From Marsupella aquatica (lineage: Eukaryota > Marchantiophyta), in assembly GCA_973895155.1 (NCBI GenBank), contig OZ316897.1, forward strand, positions 21,762,001 to 21,826,000: a stretch of 64,000 bases of DNA, in the 5' to 3' direction. Shown in pieces: positions 1 through 12,700 of the stretch. Position 1 is the first letter of the stretch. Each line of letters begins with the position of its first letter. Position numbers and translations under genes: made by a program. Below the pieces are notes generated by a model, which had not been told where the DNA came from, did not search any database, and saw only the letters and a list, made by a program, of their open reading frames with translations.

Positions 1-879
1 TTACTTGCATGCAATATTTGTTTTGATTGCAATAGTACTAGCACACATTCTTACGTTGGATGTGTGTCACTTGACTTTCATCCAAACATTTATACGTAAT
101 CCATGCCTCTTGGATTCAGTATGAATAAAATGGTGATGAACACTCTCTCTTCATTCTTATGTTTTGATAATTCTCGTGTCAAAGCGATTTTTTATTTTTT
201 TTTGCCTTATGTACATATTAGTGAGACATCTTTTGACCCGGATAGCAAAAAATGAGTGGTAGAATTGTAGATGAGACCTTGAGAACAAGATCTATTTGGA
301 AACTTAGAGATGGGGCACCCTTTGGCCCGGATAACAAAAGAATAAGAGAGCCAAAGAACAAGAGATGTCCCTAATTTTCTCATTCGTATTTCATTTTTGA
401 TTAGAGTCCATCTTTTAGACAAGTCATCCATGAGACAACATTTAACCTATCATTTTAAAGCTCAATTTGCAACTGCTATTTATGGATTCTAATAAGCCAA
501 TAATATACCCAGTAGTGTCTTACCAAGAGAAATGACAGTGCATTATCTTTGTTCTCTATTAAAGTCATAAATCTAAATAGGAGTTCATATGACATTCTTA
601 TTTCATTTTCTTTTGGGGATATTAGGATCATATGTCATAGAAAAATTAATTTCCGAGAGGTATTGGTCTGCAAGTATGGTGAAGTAGAAATTAATAGTAT
701 ATTAGTTTTACCTGAACCTTTCTTAATATCCACTATCCTTCTTACTAGAGTTATCATTTTGATTTTAGTGTAAAACTTATGGACATGCAAGGTTGACTTC
801 ATAAGAGCCAATATGGTCTTACGAGAAAACACGGTCATCCAGACACCGGTTGTCATATCAGCTGAATTACAATGATTTT
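1..879. other. intergenic, no gene recognised
   Basis: AT-rich DNA with only short open frames on both strands, none with a recognisable domain or convincing codon use. I see no RNA gene and no clear repeat boundary in it. Confidence 0.5.
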
Positions 880-1145
880 ATAGATTATTTTGTGAAGCCC
901 TTCTCTGTGACCTATTTTTCCTGCTCCACACCCTCCTTGTGTCCCACCCTTGTCCCCCTTGTTTCTCCAAAGCTTCTTTGTCGTCCCACCATCCGATCAT
1001 ATTGTCATCCCTTCCAGCCCCTCATTCCCTTCCTTTATTATCCCTATTCTCGACCCCTATGCTGACCCTCATTGCACCACCCTCATTTTCAGAGGTAGGT
1101 CTTCCGGTTGACCTCTCAATTGCCCTCTTGTTCCTCTTATGGCCC
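880..1145 (+). mobile_element. left fragment of decayed reverse-transcriptase element
   Basis: This pyrimidine-rich stretch has the same composition and wording as the DNA after 9735. Removing the gypsy element and one copy of its GGCCC target duplication makes the two sides continuous. It is therefore probably the upstream part of the older plus-strand relic described at 9735-12960. The stretch is too decayed to assign domains, and the outer boundary near 880 is a guess from the change in composition. Confidence 0.4.
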
Positions 1146-2774
1146 AGTGGTGGCCCTCCCACCACGTGCCCGTCCAAACTTGTTTCTCAGCCTTGAAACA
1201 AGTCAAACCTTGCACTAACACGGAATGTTGGGGCAAGTTCTCCCCGACTATACTCCTTGTCGTTAGCGACCCCTCCCATACGAAGCCGCACTTGCCCTCG
1301 TCAGCACAACCGTCGCTCAACGGTCTTTGCTATCTACACAAGCAACCAACCAACCGGTAAGAACTTGTCTTGATCTCGGAACTCCCAAGACCATTGTTTT
1401 GCCTCAAGCTCAATAGTCGTTAGTAAGTAGGTCAGCGGACAGAGCCTCCCAGGCCCGCATGGCCTTGCCATAAGCTGAAACTAAGGTCGACATCACTGTT
1501 CGTCCAGAACAGTCTATCTACCGGATGTCGCCCAAGCTTCCCCACTTTCTACCCGTCAATGGCTGACCGCCCTGCCTCCAGGACATGCCCATGGCCCAAA
1601 CTCAGTTTGTCACAAACTAGTAGTAACACGCCGGGACCATTCAGTTTCCAGATCTTAGCCACCTCTCTGCGAAACCGGGTTCCGCTCAACCTCTCACCAT
1701 GCATCGGGACCAGATCTCGATGGCAGCCCCCAGAGTCTACTTGGTTCTACCTCTCCAACATCAGGTCCCCGTGGGAACCAAATACGGTTTGGTCACTGTT
1801 CGACTTCGGATCGGCAAGAGGGACTGCCCCCCATTGCAAGCCTCAAAACCAAAATCATCCAATGCACAATCAGAGAGCACCATGAGGTAGCTTTCTTCAT
1901 TAGCTTTCCAACAAGCCCAAGAACTCCCCCAACGGAGATCCGGTCGTCGAGTTATATTTGTTTCCGCTTCAAAACTTGAAACGACGTATCTTCGTTGATC
2001 GCGATCAGCTCGAGCTCAAACTTGAGAGGACCACTCCCCTCATATATGCTTCTGGGGACCTGCCACCCCCGGATCAGCTTTGGTCCCCTATCTTTGGCCC
2101 CCTATCCGAGGGTCCATGGGCCCCGCCACTTAGCTCGAAACGAAGATAATTGAAAACCTTCTGTAACTTGGCCTCGAGCGCAAATTGTGACATAAGGGGC
2201 TAAAAGTTATGGCCCTAACCCCGCTCTGGTCCAGGCAACCCCCCCTGGTCCAGGCAACCCCCTCTTGGTCCATCGATGCGCGGCGACTCTAATCGAGTCT
2301 AAATCGGCCATAACTTTTGGCCCCTAGGTCCGTTGGCCAAAAAATATGCGGCCCCATGATCGGGCTCATGTGGGCTTCTCAGGCCCCTATGGTGATCCGT
2401 TAGAAAAATAGTTCATTTTTCCGTGATCGGCAACGGGCCCAAACTACAAGTATGCGGCTTGAGTCGGCCATAACTTTTGGCCCCTGGGTCCGTTGGCCGA
2501 GAAATATGCGGCCCCATGATCGGGCTCATGTGGGGCTTTTCGGGCCCCTATGGTGATCCGTCAGAAAAATAGTTCATATTTCCATGATCGGCAATGGGCC
2601 CAATAAAGTTAATTGGAGCGCGCTTTTCTCAAGTCTTGTCCTTACTCTTACTAGCCTCCTCTTTCTTAGTCGCATCCCTAATGGCCATGATGGTAGAAAA
2701 TCTAAGAGGGGCTCAACGTTGGAGTTAGTCAACGTCGGAGTAATTACGAGTAGGTGAAAGTTGTATTCGCGACT
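1146..2774 (-). repeat. 3' LTR of the gypsy element (1629 bp)
   Basis: It matches the second LTR at 8246-9729 over almost its full length. The outer boundary is set by the GGCCC target duplication, the inner one by the point where similarity stops beside the polypurine tract. The ends are AGT...ACT rather than the usual TG...CA. About 150 bp (roughly 2118-2265) is absent from the partner. Inside is a tandem duplication of about 157 bp, with copies starting near 2300 and 2459; both contain the phrase CGGCCATAACTTTTGGCCCC. Confidence 0.93.
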
Positions 2775-2777
2775 TGC

Positions 2778-2790
2778 ACCCCCCCTTTTG
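2778..2790 (-). other. polypurine tract of the gypsy element
   Basis: On the minus strand the sequence reads CAAAAGGGGGGGT just upstream of the 3' LTR. This is the expected position and composition of the primer for plus-strand DNA synthesis. Confidence 0.8.
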
Positions 2791-2791
2791 A

Positions 2792-3236
2792 ATGGTTGAC
2801 GTCCACGTCAACCGAATGGGTACCATACCACACGCCTAGACCAATTGGCATCTAGAAGGTGATGGAAGGTAACAAGTGGTCCGTCCTATAAGGTAGACAC
2901 GGACCTAGTTGAAGTGCGCATCTCAAGTCTTAGAGAAATTCAACTTATCTAACAAACGAGTTAGATGTCAATATGCTTGGGCAAGCCGACTCCTTGTCCA
3001 ACAAACCCATCAATCTTCCCCAGAGATAACTCCCACAGGTTTGATCGAACTTGCTTACAATGTAATGCAAGTACCAAATAGCTTAAACGTAAGGATAGCA
3101 AAATGGTTGCCCAACAACCACTAATTCGTGCAGGTTTGAGAACACTCTCAAGAGGCTAAGTGTGGTGAAACCAGGATACAACTTGCTTAGGTAATTGCAA
3201 TCACCCTACTTCAATAAGGGGGGCAAGCCGCTCCGC
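2792..3236 (-). other. non-coding tail between pol and the 3' LTR
   Basis: About 440 bp between the end of the last integrase frame and the polypurine tract. A weak open frame on the opposite strand (2909-3124) shows no family signature. A chromodomain might be expected here in a chromovirus, but I could not read one. Confidence 0.5.
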
Positions 3237-5680
3237 TTACGATAGCTTGCAAGGATCAAGAATAGTCTCCACGACGGACTCCTCCACATCATCAACAAGC
3301 AAGGCATCGGGCCGGAGGACTTGTTGCCAATTTGGGTCCAAATCCTTTACAAATTTCTTGAGTCGGCTCACATGGTAACTTTTTCCCGTTCCTCTTGAAC
3401 CGGGCATGTCCAAAACTACAGAGACTGGATTATCCTTGTGGGCCCATCGCAAGATGCGATAGGGTCCTGCGTACCGGGGTGCTAACTTCCGACTTATCTT
3501 ATCGTTGTATTGTTCGGGTCTCAATTGCAACCAGACGCTCTCCCCAATTTCAAAGCTCACCTGGCGTCGATGCTTGTCCCCTTGCTCCTTGTATCAACTT
3601 TGGGCAAGGGTCATCCCCTTGGTGGCTGCTTCCACCACTAGACGCCGCTCTCGAATGAATTTGTCTGCTGCAGGAACCTTGCTTTCCGTTCGCCAAGTAT
3701 CAGGATTTATGAACCAGGCCGAAGCTCTAGGTTTCCGGCCTGTGGCCAAAAAGAACGGTGAAAATCCTGTCACCGTATGCGTGGTCGAGTTATACCAAAA
3801 CTCGGCCATAGTTAAGTGCGTTGACCAATCTTTTTGGTCAACACTCACAAAATGACGTAAATACTCCTCAAGGACCAAATTCAGGCGTTCAATCTGCCCA
3901 TCGGTTTCATGATGGTAAGCGGACCCTCTGGTAAGGGCTGTGCTTGATAACCGAAATAAAGTTTTCCAGAAATGACCCGTGAATTTGGAGTCACGATTAG
4001 ACAAGATGTGCAAATGCAATCCCCAAAGTCTGAAGACGTGATTAAACACCAGATGCTACTTCCCGTGCCGAAACTGTCTTGCGCGTAGGAAGAAAAAATG
4101 TCATCTTAGAAAAACGATTGACGATTGTTAAGATGGCATCATAGCTATGGGATGATGGAAGACCTTGGATAAAATCCATGGAGATGGACTCCCAAGGTTC
4201 GGAAGCCACGGGTAAGGGTTGCAAGAGTCCTCCTTTTGCCTTGTAAACCGTTTGGTTTTTCTGGCATGAGTAACAACTTTGCACATGTTGGAGTACTGAA
4301 TTTTTCATGTCTGGCCAATACACGTCGCGGGACATACTTGAATAAGTAGAACGTTGTCCCCCATGCCCACCCCAAGGCGAGTCATGGTACTTTCTCAGAA
4401 CCTCTAATCTAAGTGACTCAGGAATGTAGACGCGACTTTGTTTGTATCGCCATAAATTGACATTATATTTCTTGTCCAACACCCAAGACACGTGCCGTAT
4501 CTTTCCTTGGACACCCCCCTTTTGTTGCCAGTCTTGCGCAAGTCGGTCGTCCGCATATTGGGCAGCCAAGAGCATGGGCCATTCGGTTTCCAGCATTAAA
4601 ATGCCATTGGCACGATGATGCTCTTGCCTGGAAAGTGCATCAGCAGCCTTATTAATATTCCCTGGGACATGTTGTACTTTGAAGTCAAAGTCTGCAAGGA
4701 ACATTTGCCAGCGCATTTCTTTGGGACTCAATCGAGGCTTAGAATTGAAGTACCCTGCTGGCAAGCTATTTGAATGGACCACAAACTTAGGGCCGTTACG
4801 TAGATAGAACTCCCACTTTTTGATTGCATGGATGACGGCATACAATTCACGTTCTGGGGTGATCAAATGATTCTCTAGCTTACAAGACTCAAAAGCTACT
4901 GGGCGCCCGTCTTGATGAAGGCAAGCGCCAATAGCAAAATCAGAGGCATCGGTCCATATCTCAAATGGTTTTCCAACTTCCGGTAATTTGAGAACCGGAG
5001 GAGTCACCATCCGGCGCTTAAGTTCAAGAAATGCTATTTCGCAATCTTGGGTCCAAACAAACACTTTATTTTTTCATTGTTAACATTGTTAACGGTCTAG
5101 AAAGGCGTGCAAAGCCTTGGATGTAACGTCGATAAAAACCCACAAATCCCAAAAAGGACCTGACCTATTTGGCACTTGCGGGTCTTTCCCAATCACAGAT
5201 ATCAACGAGTTTGTCATGGCTTGGTTTGATGCCATCCTCGGTAAAGGTGTGCCCTAAAAATTGGATTTCATTCATGGCAAACTCACATTTGCTGGGTTTA
5301 GCAAAGAGATGAGCTTTGCGCAAGCGCCGAAGCACTTCCTTTAGTAATTGCTCATGCTCCTCCACGGTTTTTGAATAAATCAAGATGTCGTCAATGAAGA
5401 CAACCACTCCTTGATCCAACAAATCATGAAAAATTGTGTTCATCATTTTCATGAACGTGGCTGTGGCATTGCATAATCCAAATGGCATTACCAAATACTC
5501 AAAGGATCCAAACCTGGTACGCATGGCGGTTTTATATTCATCGCCTTTTGCCATACGAATCTGATAATAACCGGATCGTAAGTCTACCTTAGAAAACTTC
5601 CTAGCACCTGAGAGCGAGTCAAATAAATCATCCATATGAGGTAGCGGATAGCGATTCTTCACCGTTTGTTTGTTGAGGGC
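3237..5680 (-). pseudogene. gypsy pol: reverse transcriptase, RNase H, integrase (broken)
   Basis: Minus-strand frames carry, in order, most of the reverse transcriptase (5165-5662, with the catalytic FIDDIL motif), RNase H with the primer-grip end (4042-5064), the H2C2 zinc finger (HDSPWGGHGG then CYSCQK), the integrase core (first Asp in SMDFIQG; Glu in GQIERLN) and the C-terminal SH3-like tail (3237-3560). Stops separate it from gag (TGA at 5681-5683, in CADY*ALNK where Arg is usual), follow DWERPASAK (TAG at 5165-5167) and precede YKEQGDK (TGA at 3594-3596). A frameshift lies near 5065-5075. The second catalytic Asp of the integrase reads Asn (ILSNRDSKF). The product would be dead. Confidence 0.95.
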
Positions 5681-8137
5681 TCAATAATCAGCACAAAGTC
5701 GTAAGGTCCCGTCTTTCTTGGCCACAAATAGCGCGGGTGCACCATAAGGACTCTTACTAGGCCTGATAAACCCTTGATTAATCAATTCCTCCAATGCTTC
5801 CTTGAGCATTCCACGTTCGTTCAAGTTCAAACGGTAAGGGGCCTTCGCTTGAGGAGCCGAACCCGGTTCCAGCTCAACTTGGTGATCAACTTCTCTCCGT
5901 GGAGGTAATCCCTTAGGTAACTTTTGCGACAAGACATCACTGAATTCCTCCAAAATTTCAGGAATTCGTCCGCAATCGGGGCCAATCGTTGCTGTCTTAG
6001 ACTTATTCATAGAGCTCTTAGTTTGATGGAGATGAAAAAAGAAACATTCATGTCCACCCTTGAAGTCCTTCCACCATTGCTTGGCCAAAATACAAGGGGT
6101 CAACCATGACACTGTACTTACTTGGAGAAACTTTTCTTTATTCTCAGAAATTTCATGTACAATGATGGGATTACCTCCCGTACTCGGGAAAATCAGCAAT
6201 TCCTTGCTAGGTTGAAGAGTAATATTATGCTTACGGAGGTAGCCTATAGACAATATAAAGTCTACCTCCAAGCCATCTAAAACAAAGAACCTTTCCTGGC
6301 TTATAAAATTCCTATCTTCGCCAACAACTTCTACTTTGAGATGTCTGACTACTTTTGAAACTAATCCTTGGGTGTCATTGGCAAACTTACACACCAAGGG
6401 ATCTAAAAACTCGTGCACTATTGCTCCGTTGCGTTCGACTTCCGCCTTGCTTATGAAGTTGGCAGTCGCACCTGAATCAATCAAAGCAACACCCCGACAA
6501 TTGTTAGCTAATGTTTCAATTATGATAAGTTTGGCAGGATCGTCTACCTTTGCATCAATAATCTTCTCTAGCAACACTTTGTCTATATCAGTGATGGAAT
6601 TACCATCAGGAGCTCTAGCATCTAACAGAGGATTCATTAGAGCGATACTCACCTTAATGCTTTTAGCCCCCGCATCCAAATTAGGTTTGGCGCCCTTGCG
6701 TGGACATTCCTTACTTAGATGACCAGGCTCGCCACATTCGAAGCAAAGCCCTTCCAACTTGCGCCTTTCCTTGATTGCTTCATGTTTTGCTTTTTCAGAT
6801 GATGATTGACCTGGCCTGGGCAAAAACTTCCGTCCACGTTTGGGGTGGACGGAAGGTCCATGAGAGTTTGCACCTGAACTCGGTCGCTCTGGTTGCTTAC
6901 GCTTAGCACCAAAAACTTTGAGTTTCTTACTCTCCGCCAGCTCGGATTGCTCTTTGCCACCAACCTTAGCCAAACCAGGACGATTGTTCACCAACGTCGT
7001 GGCTCGGTCAAAGGCATTAGTGAGTTGTTTAAACTCATGCTGCCTATCTTGCAATTTCTCGCGGAGCAACGGTGGAAGCTTGACAATGAAATTATGCAAT
7101 TGCGTTGAAAGGGTTTCATCCCCTTCCGGAATACACGCCAATTGCATCTGATAGTAGGCGATATACTTTTGTATATCGCCTCTATAAGTCATTTCAGAGA
7201 CACACTTCTTTGCATGTCGCTCCGGATACTTGGTGGTGACATTGAGCCGGAGACCTTCAACCATGTCTTTCCAAACAAGCGGTTGACCACTAGCCTCGAG
7301 GGTCTTTGCCCAAGACTTGTACCAAGTTAAGGCATACTCTCGCAGATACGGGGCGGCAGCAGAGGCCCAAGTGGATGGGGCAGCACATGCTTGGAGATGG
7401 ATCTCCATAGTAGTGAGCCATTGCCGAAACTTTTGTCCACTTTGTTCATAGGCTCTATCATAAGTTGGGGGTGTGGGCAACTGATTGACTTGCACCATAC
7501 CCCGTCTATTAGGCCAGTCACCCTCGTCGCTTTTGGCAAGTTCTTTGCCCAAGTTTAAAATGTAAATTAACTGGGCATTTTTGTCAACATCAAGCGTCAA
7601 ATAAATTTGGCGCTGCTCGGCGGTTAGCTGGTCCAAGAAGGTCACGGGCCTACTTGGTAACATGGTTGTGCCTGATGAATGTCTCTCCTTTGGTCTCCTT
7701 TCTCGTGTCCCCGGTTCCTCCTCTAAAAAGGCTTCCTTGACTGGTGGGGGCTCAGAATCACCCGCAATGTCCTCACCATCAAGCCCCAGATTGTCCATAA
7801 TCAAATCATCATCCTGCTCATCATCTGAAAAGTCAAGCTCGTGAGCGGCAGGGCTAACTTCCTCTTTTTCAAAGTAGTCAGCCCGTGGATCGCCAAGGCT
7901 TGCGACGCTAGCGGGGGTCGTATCAATTGCCTTACTCTTATGTCGCTGTCCAGAGATTTCCGACAAAGTAAGAGGGTCAGAATGAAGCCCCCCTACTGAC
8001 GTCCCACTCATTGGAGTGAATGGAGGGGCCTGAGCCACTTCAGCCATTGATTTTGGCTTGATACGTCGCTTTCGCCCTTCCCCCTTGGCCATCCCAAGAT
8101 CGATTGCAAATGCTTTCAGTCGCACCACCAAGCCCAA
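5681..8137 (-). pseudogene. gypsy gag-protease and start of reverse transcriptase
   Basis: One open frame of 818 residues. The N-terminal third is acidic and low in complexity. A retrotransposon gag (capsid) domain follows in the middle (around QKFRQWLTTMEIHLQACAAP), then a CCHC zinc knuckle (CFECGEPGHLSKEC), then an aspartic protease with the active-site motif ALIDSGATANF, then the front of the reverse transcriptase up to the RLCADY motif. There the frame is cut by TGA. The frame itself is well kept, which fits a fairly young insertion. It would form the virus-like particle in the cytoplasm and process the polyprotein. Confidence 0.95.
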
Positions 8138-8231
8138 GCCGTTAAGATAAGGCCCCGCAAAAAAAAATGCTTATTTTCTTTTGGATTCTAACTTAACTTG
8201 ACGTTTGGCCCCGGCGTCTATGAAAGCGTAT

Positions 8232-8243
8232 GCTCTGATACCA
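8232..8243 (-). other. primer binding site for initiator tRNA-Met
   Basis: On the minus strand the sequence is TGGTATCAGAGC, the standard complement of the 3' end of plant initiator tRNA-Met. It begins two bases after the end of the 5' LTR, the usual spacing. This fixes the LTR edge at 8246. Confidence 0.95.
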
Positions 8244-8245
8244 CA

Positions 8246-9729
8246 AGTGGTGGCCCTCCCACCATGTGCCCGTCCAAACTCATTTCTTAGCCTTGAAACA
8301 AGTCGAACCTTGCACTAACACGGAATATTGGGGCAAGTTCTCCCCGACTATACTCCTTGTCGTTAGCGACCCCTCCCATACGAAGCCGCACTTGCCCTCG
8401 TTAGCACAACCGTCGCTCAACGGTCTTTGCTATCTACACAAGCAACCAACCAACCGGTAAGAACTTGTCTTGATCTCGGAACTCCCAAGACCATTGTCTT
8501 GCCTCAAGCTCAACAGTCGTTAGTAAGTAGGTCAGCGGACAGAGCCTCCCAGGTCCGCATGGCCTTGCCATAAGCTGAAACTAAGGTCGACATCACTGTT
8601 CGTCCAGAACAGTCTATCTACCGGATGTCGCCCAAGCTTCCCCACTTTCTACCCGTCAATGGCTGACTGCCCTGCCTCCAGGACATGCCTATGGCCCAAA
8701 CTCAGTTTGTCACAAACTAGTAGTAACACGCCGGGACCATTCAGTTTCCAGATCTTAGCCACCTCTCTACGAAACCGGGTTCCGCTCAACCTCTCACCAT
8801 GCATCGGGACCAGATCTCGATGGCAGCCCCCAGAGTCTACTTGGTTCTACCTCTCCAACATCAGGTCCCCGTGGGAACCAAATACGATTTGGTCACTGTT
8901 CGACTTCGGATCGGCAAGAGGGACTCCCCCCATTGCAAGCCTCAAAACCAAAATCATCCAATGCACAATCAGAGAGCACCATGAGGTAGATTTCTTCATT
9001 AGCTTTCCAACGAGCCCAAGAACTCCCCCAACGGAGATCCGGTCGTCGAGTTATGTTTGTTTCCGCTTCAAAACTTGAAACGACGTATCTTCGTTAATCG
9101 CGATCAGCTCGAGCTCAAACTTGAGAGGACCACTCCCCTCATATATGCTTCTGGGGACCTGCCACCCCCGGATCAGCTTTGGTCCCCTATCTTTGGCCCC
9201 CTACCCGAGGGTCCGTGGGCCCCGACACCCCCTCTTGGTCCATCGATGCGCGGCGACTCTAATCGAGTCTGAATCGGCCATAACTTTTGGCCCCTAGGTC
9301 CGTTGGCCCCTAGGTCCGTTGGCCCCTAGGGACCTAGGGACCTATGGTGATCCGTTGGAAAAATAGTTCATTTTTCCGTGATCGACAACGGGCCCAAACT
9401 ACAAGTATGCGGCTTGAGTCGGCCATAACTTTTGGCCCCTAGGTCCGTTGGCCGAGAAATATGCGGCCCCATGATCGGGCTCATGTGGGGCTTTTCGGGC
9501 CCCTATGTTGATCCGTCAGAAAAATAGTTCATATTTTCGTGATCGGCAATGGGCCCAATAAAGTTAATTGGAGCGCGCTTTTCTCAAGTCTTGTCCTTGC
9601 TCTTAATAGCCTCCTCTTTGTTAGTCGCATCCCTAATGGCCATGATGATAGCAAATCTAAGAGGGGCTCAACGCTGGAGTTAGGCAACGCCGGAGCAATT
9701 ACGAGTAGGTGAAAGTTGTATTCGCGACT
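8246..9729 (-). repeat. 5' LTR of the gypsy element (1484 bp)
   Basis: It pairs with 1146-2774. Over the first ~970 aligned bases I count roughly twenty differences, nearly all C/T or G/A transitions. This copy lacks about 150 bp near 9226 and has a rearranged stretch at about 9290-9350, where CCCCTAGGTCCGTTGG is repeated in tandem. Transcription of the element should start within this copy, reading leftward. The GGCCC target duplication follows at 9730-9734. Confidence 0.93.
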
Positions 9730-9734
9730 GGCCC

Positions 9735-12700
9735 TACCCTCCATTCCGGTGGTGGATCTGCCAGTTGACCCCTCTTGGTGAGCCCATGGATCCTTCAATT
9801 GTACCCTCTTTGTCTCCCCGTCGCTTCTCTTGGACCCTCCTCTTTCTAATGCCTGGTCCTCTTCCTACGGGCCCTCCTTTACCAAATGGTCTCTTTTCCT
9901 CTTGCACATCGTTGGACTCTGACCCTCCAAAAGTTGTCCCCCTCTTTGGTTTTACACCCTCCATCCCGGCTCCTCCTATTGTTGCCCCCTTCTGGAATCT
10001 GTCTCCTCTTCCCTGGCCCTGGTTTTTTACACTTTGTTGGACCTATCGCCCCCTCATGCCCAGTCATCCCCTAGCTCTCCCCCTTCATCCCCTCACCTCC
10101 TTGACCAACCATCCCCTCTACTCTGTTACCCCCATTATCCCTCTCTCTTTTGCATCCCCTCCACCTCTCGGTGATTGTGCCACCTACTTCCAACCTTTAC
10201 CAGTCCCTTCCCCTTCCTCTTCGCCTTCTTCATTGGCCCCACCCCTTGATCCTCTACCTCCTCCTACGTCCATTCCTTCCTCACCCTCTTTGGTCTTGAC
10301 CTCTACCCCTCAGACCCTTTTTCATCCTGTTATGTGCCCCTCACGCACATACCCCCCTTCCCCAATGTTTCACCCTCCTCCATCCCCCTCTATCGCCATC
10401 ATTGACCTTCCTCCCTTTCCTCCGTCCCTTTCAATGCTCAGGTCTAGTATGACACTTGTCGTCATTGATACCAGTCGTTTGGGCTGGCCTGACATCCTCA
10501 TTCTTGCCCAGCCTTACGGGACCCTGCCTCCACCATGGCTTCTTTTTCATCCCTTCCATCACTCCCTGCCTATCCTCCTCCCTTGTCCCGGGAGTGGTTG
10601 TCTCATTTGGATATCCCAATTGCTTTTTTCCTGATTTTTGTCACCCTTGTTTGTATACTCGTATCCCAGTTCTCTTACGACCCCTCTTGCAATGTGTCTT
10701 TTGTCTTCCTTTGGATCGCGTGGCATGGGATCCCTCTAACATGCTTCCTGGTCCCTGCTTCTACTGCTCTCCCATTGGGTGTTAGTTCTCCCTCCTCGGG
10801 GTGGCCCTGATGGTCATTGGGAGATCCATGGTTTTCTTCAAAGTTTTTTCTTGGAAGATTGGGTTCTATTTTAGGATAAATCTTACCTTAGGGTGATGGC
10901 TATCACTTTCCAGACTGCCACATTCCCGATGGTGCCTCAAGTCCCTCTTGTTCAGCATCGCCTTTGCCAGTGCCTCCTGTTGGGTCAAGCCGGTGAGTAC
11001 TCTAGGGCTTTGCACTCTTTGGATCCCCTTGCGCCTACCCCTTCTTTAGAGAAGACTATTGTCGCTCTTTAGTCCCTTCATTTCTCAATGTTTGTCACTG
11101 TCCCTGGCTTTGTTGGGAGCTTTGTACCTGAGTCTAATTTTTCCCTATCCAGAGAGGTGTTCAATTTTGCTTTCTTTCACCTCCCTCACTTTTTGGCTGC
11201 TAGCCTTACGGGGATGATATTTGAGCACTTGGGGGACTACTTTCTTCATAACGACTATGCGTCAGGGTTCTCTTAGCTTTTCCAGCTTGGGGGGTTAACT
11301 AAGTATATATTTTGGGGTACCACATGCAATCCTAGCCTAATATAAATAGACCTATTTTATAAAGAAATATTCCAAGAATATTCTTTATTTTTTATATTAA
11401 TAACCTATTTTATTTTATAAATATATATATATTAGAGAATATTCTATAAATATAAATTTATAATCCTTCTTTTGCCTCCTATGCTTTTTAAAAATTTAGT
11501 TAATTTCTATAAAAAAAATACATATTCTGGATCGCACGTTGTTTCTAAGATTTTTGATAGTCAACCCCTTGAATTTTTCAGGTTTGCACTCATATTGTTG
11601 GCGCCGTATTCTCCTTGTTGTGGGCCAACTCTTGGGGGCCAACCGTCTCCTGGCCATGGCCAAGGAGCCTACAAGGATGCGGCCCCTAGCCATTGGTGAG
11701 ATTCTTTATTGGATGATCAATTGTTGTGTTTGTCTTTAGACGTGATCACCTTTTGCTTCTCACCTCTCCCCTCGTTATTTTGGGGTGGTCACCTCGGGAG
11801 AATATTGTGCATGTTCTGCGTTTGATCGTGGATATTCATCTAAATAGACGTGATCACTCTTGCCCGAGGTTGTGTAGGCCGTTGTTCCTAACTTCATGGA
11901 GGTGGTTCTAGATAGTCCGGATCATGTCTAACAGGTGATTTTTTGATTGCATGCACCGTCACACCCTTTCCATCATGCTCTTGGATGCACCTTCCGACTT
12001 GGTTCGGGCTTGCCTCCTTTCTTGTGCGGGGATGGGTTCTAAAGCTTGTCTATCTACTAGTCCTTTATGGGTCCCCTTTCATCTGAGCTCCTTTCTCTTT
12101 ACCACATCACTACGGCTTAGGTTGGGACTTCCTCAACCTTGTCTTCTTGGTCAACCCACGTGTGTTGGTGGGGCGTCGTTGGATTCGTTGGGAGTTCTTA
12201 TTCACAGGTGCGACCATGGGAGAAAAGGACTACCACCCATGAAGACATTTCGGATGTGATGGCTGCCATTGCTCAAGACTCTGGTTACCATGTTGCCATG
12301 GAGCAACGACATGTTCTTCCCCCTCGAGATGGTCTTCCTGACCGGCAGCAGGCGGATCTGGTCTTTTCTAGGACTAGCATTTGAGCTCTTGGGGATGTGG
12401 TTCTTATTAATCCTACAGGTGGAAGCCATGTCACAGTTCCCACCCTGGCCATGCTGGTGCCAAGGCAGTGCGGCTCAAGGAGGAGGCCTATGTTGTTTGC
12501 TACCCATGGATCTTTTCTACCCCTTTGCCCTTGAGGTCTTTGGTGCTCTCCATCCTACCTTTGATCAGTTCCTGCGGGCTTGTCCAGTTTTATGTATTGA
12601 GAGGAGGCCCTTCCCCCTGTTTTTGCCCTCGTCACCTTTCTTGACAGCGGTTGTCTGTGGCTCTTCAACTGGCTCAGGCATTCACCCTCCTTCGTAGGGC

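Larger units (their letters stand above)
1146..9729 (-). mobile_element. Ty3/gypsy LTR retrotransposon, full length but inactivated
   Basis: The whole element lies on the minus strand between two long terminal repeats (1146-2774 and 8246-9729) and is flanked by a perfect 5-bp target duplication GGCCC (1141-1145 and 9730-9734). The order in coding sense is 5' LTR, primer site for initiator tRNA-Met, gag, CCHC knuckle, aspartic protease, reverse transcriptase, RNase H, integrase with an H2C2 finger, polypurine tract, 3' LTR. The integrase-before-LTR order and the protein motifs are typical of Ty3/gypsy; I see no complete chromodomain at the C-terminus. Several in-frame stops and at least one frameshift break the pol region, so the copy cannot be autonomous. 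It inserted into an older reverse-transcriptase relic. Confidence 0.97.

Noticed and set aside
3237-3300. Chromodomain at the C-terminus of the gypsy integrase
   Set aside because: The words ESVVETILDP recall the start of a chromodomain, but the aromatic core and the rest are not present before the stop.
9765-10634. 289-codon plus-strand frame as a proline-rich protein gene
   Set aside because: It lies in strongly pyrimidine-biased DNA where Pro, Ser and Leu codons arise without selection, and it belongs to the decayed reverse-transcriptase relic.
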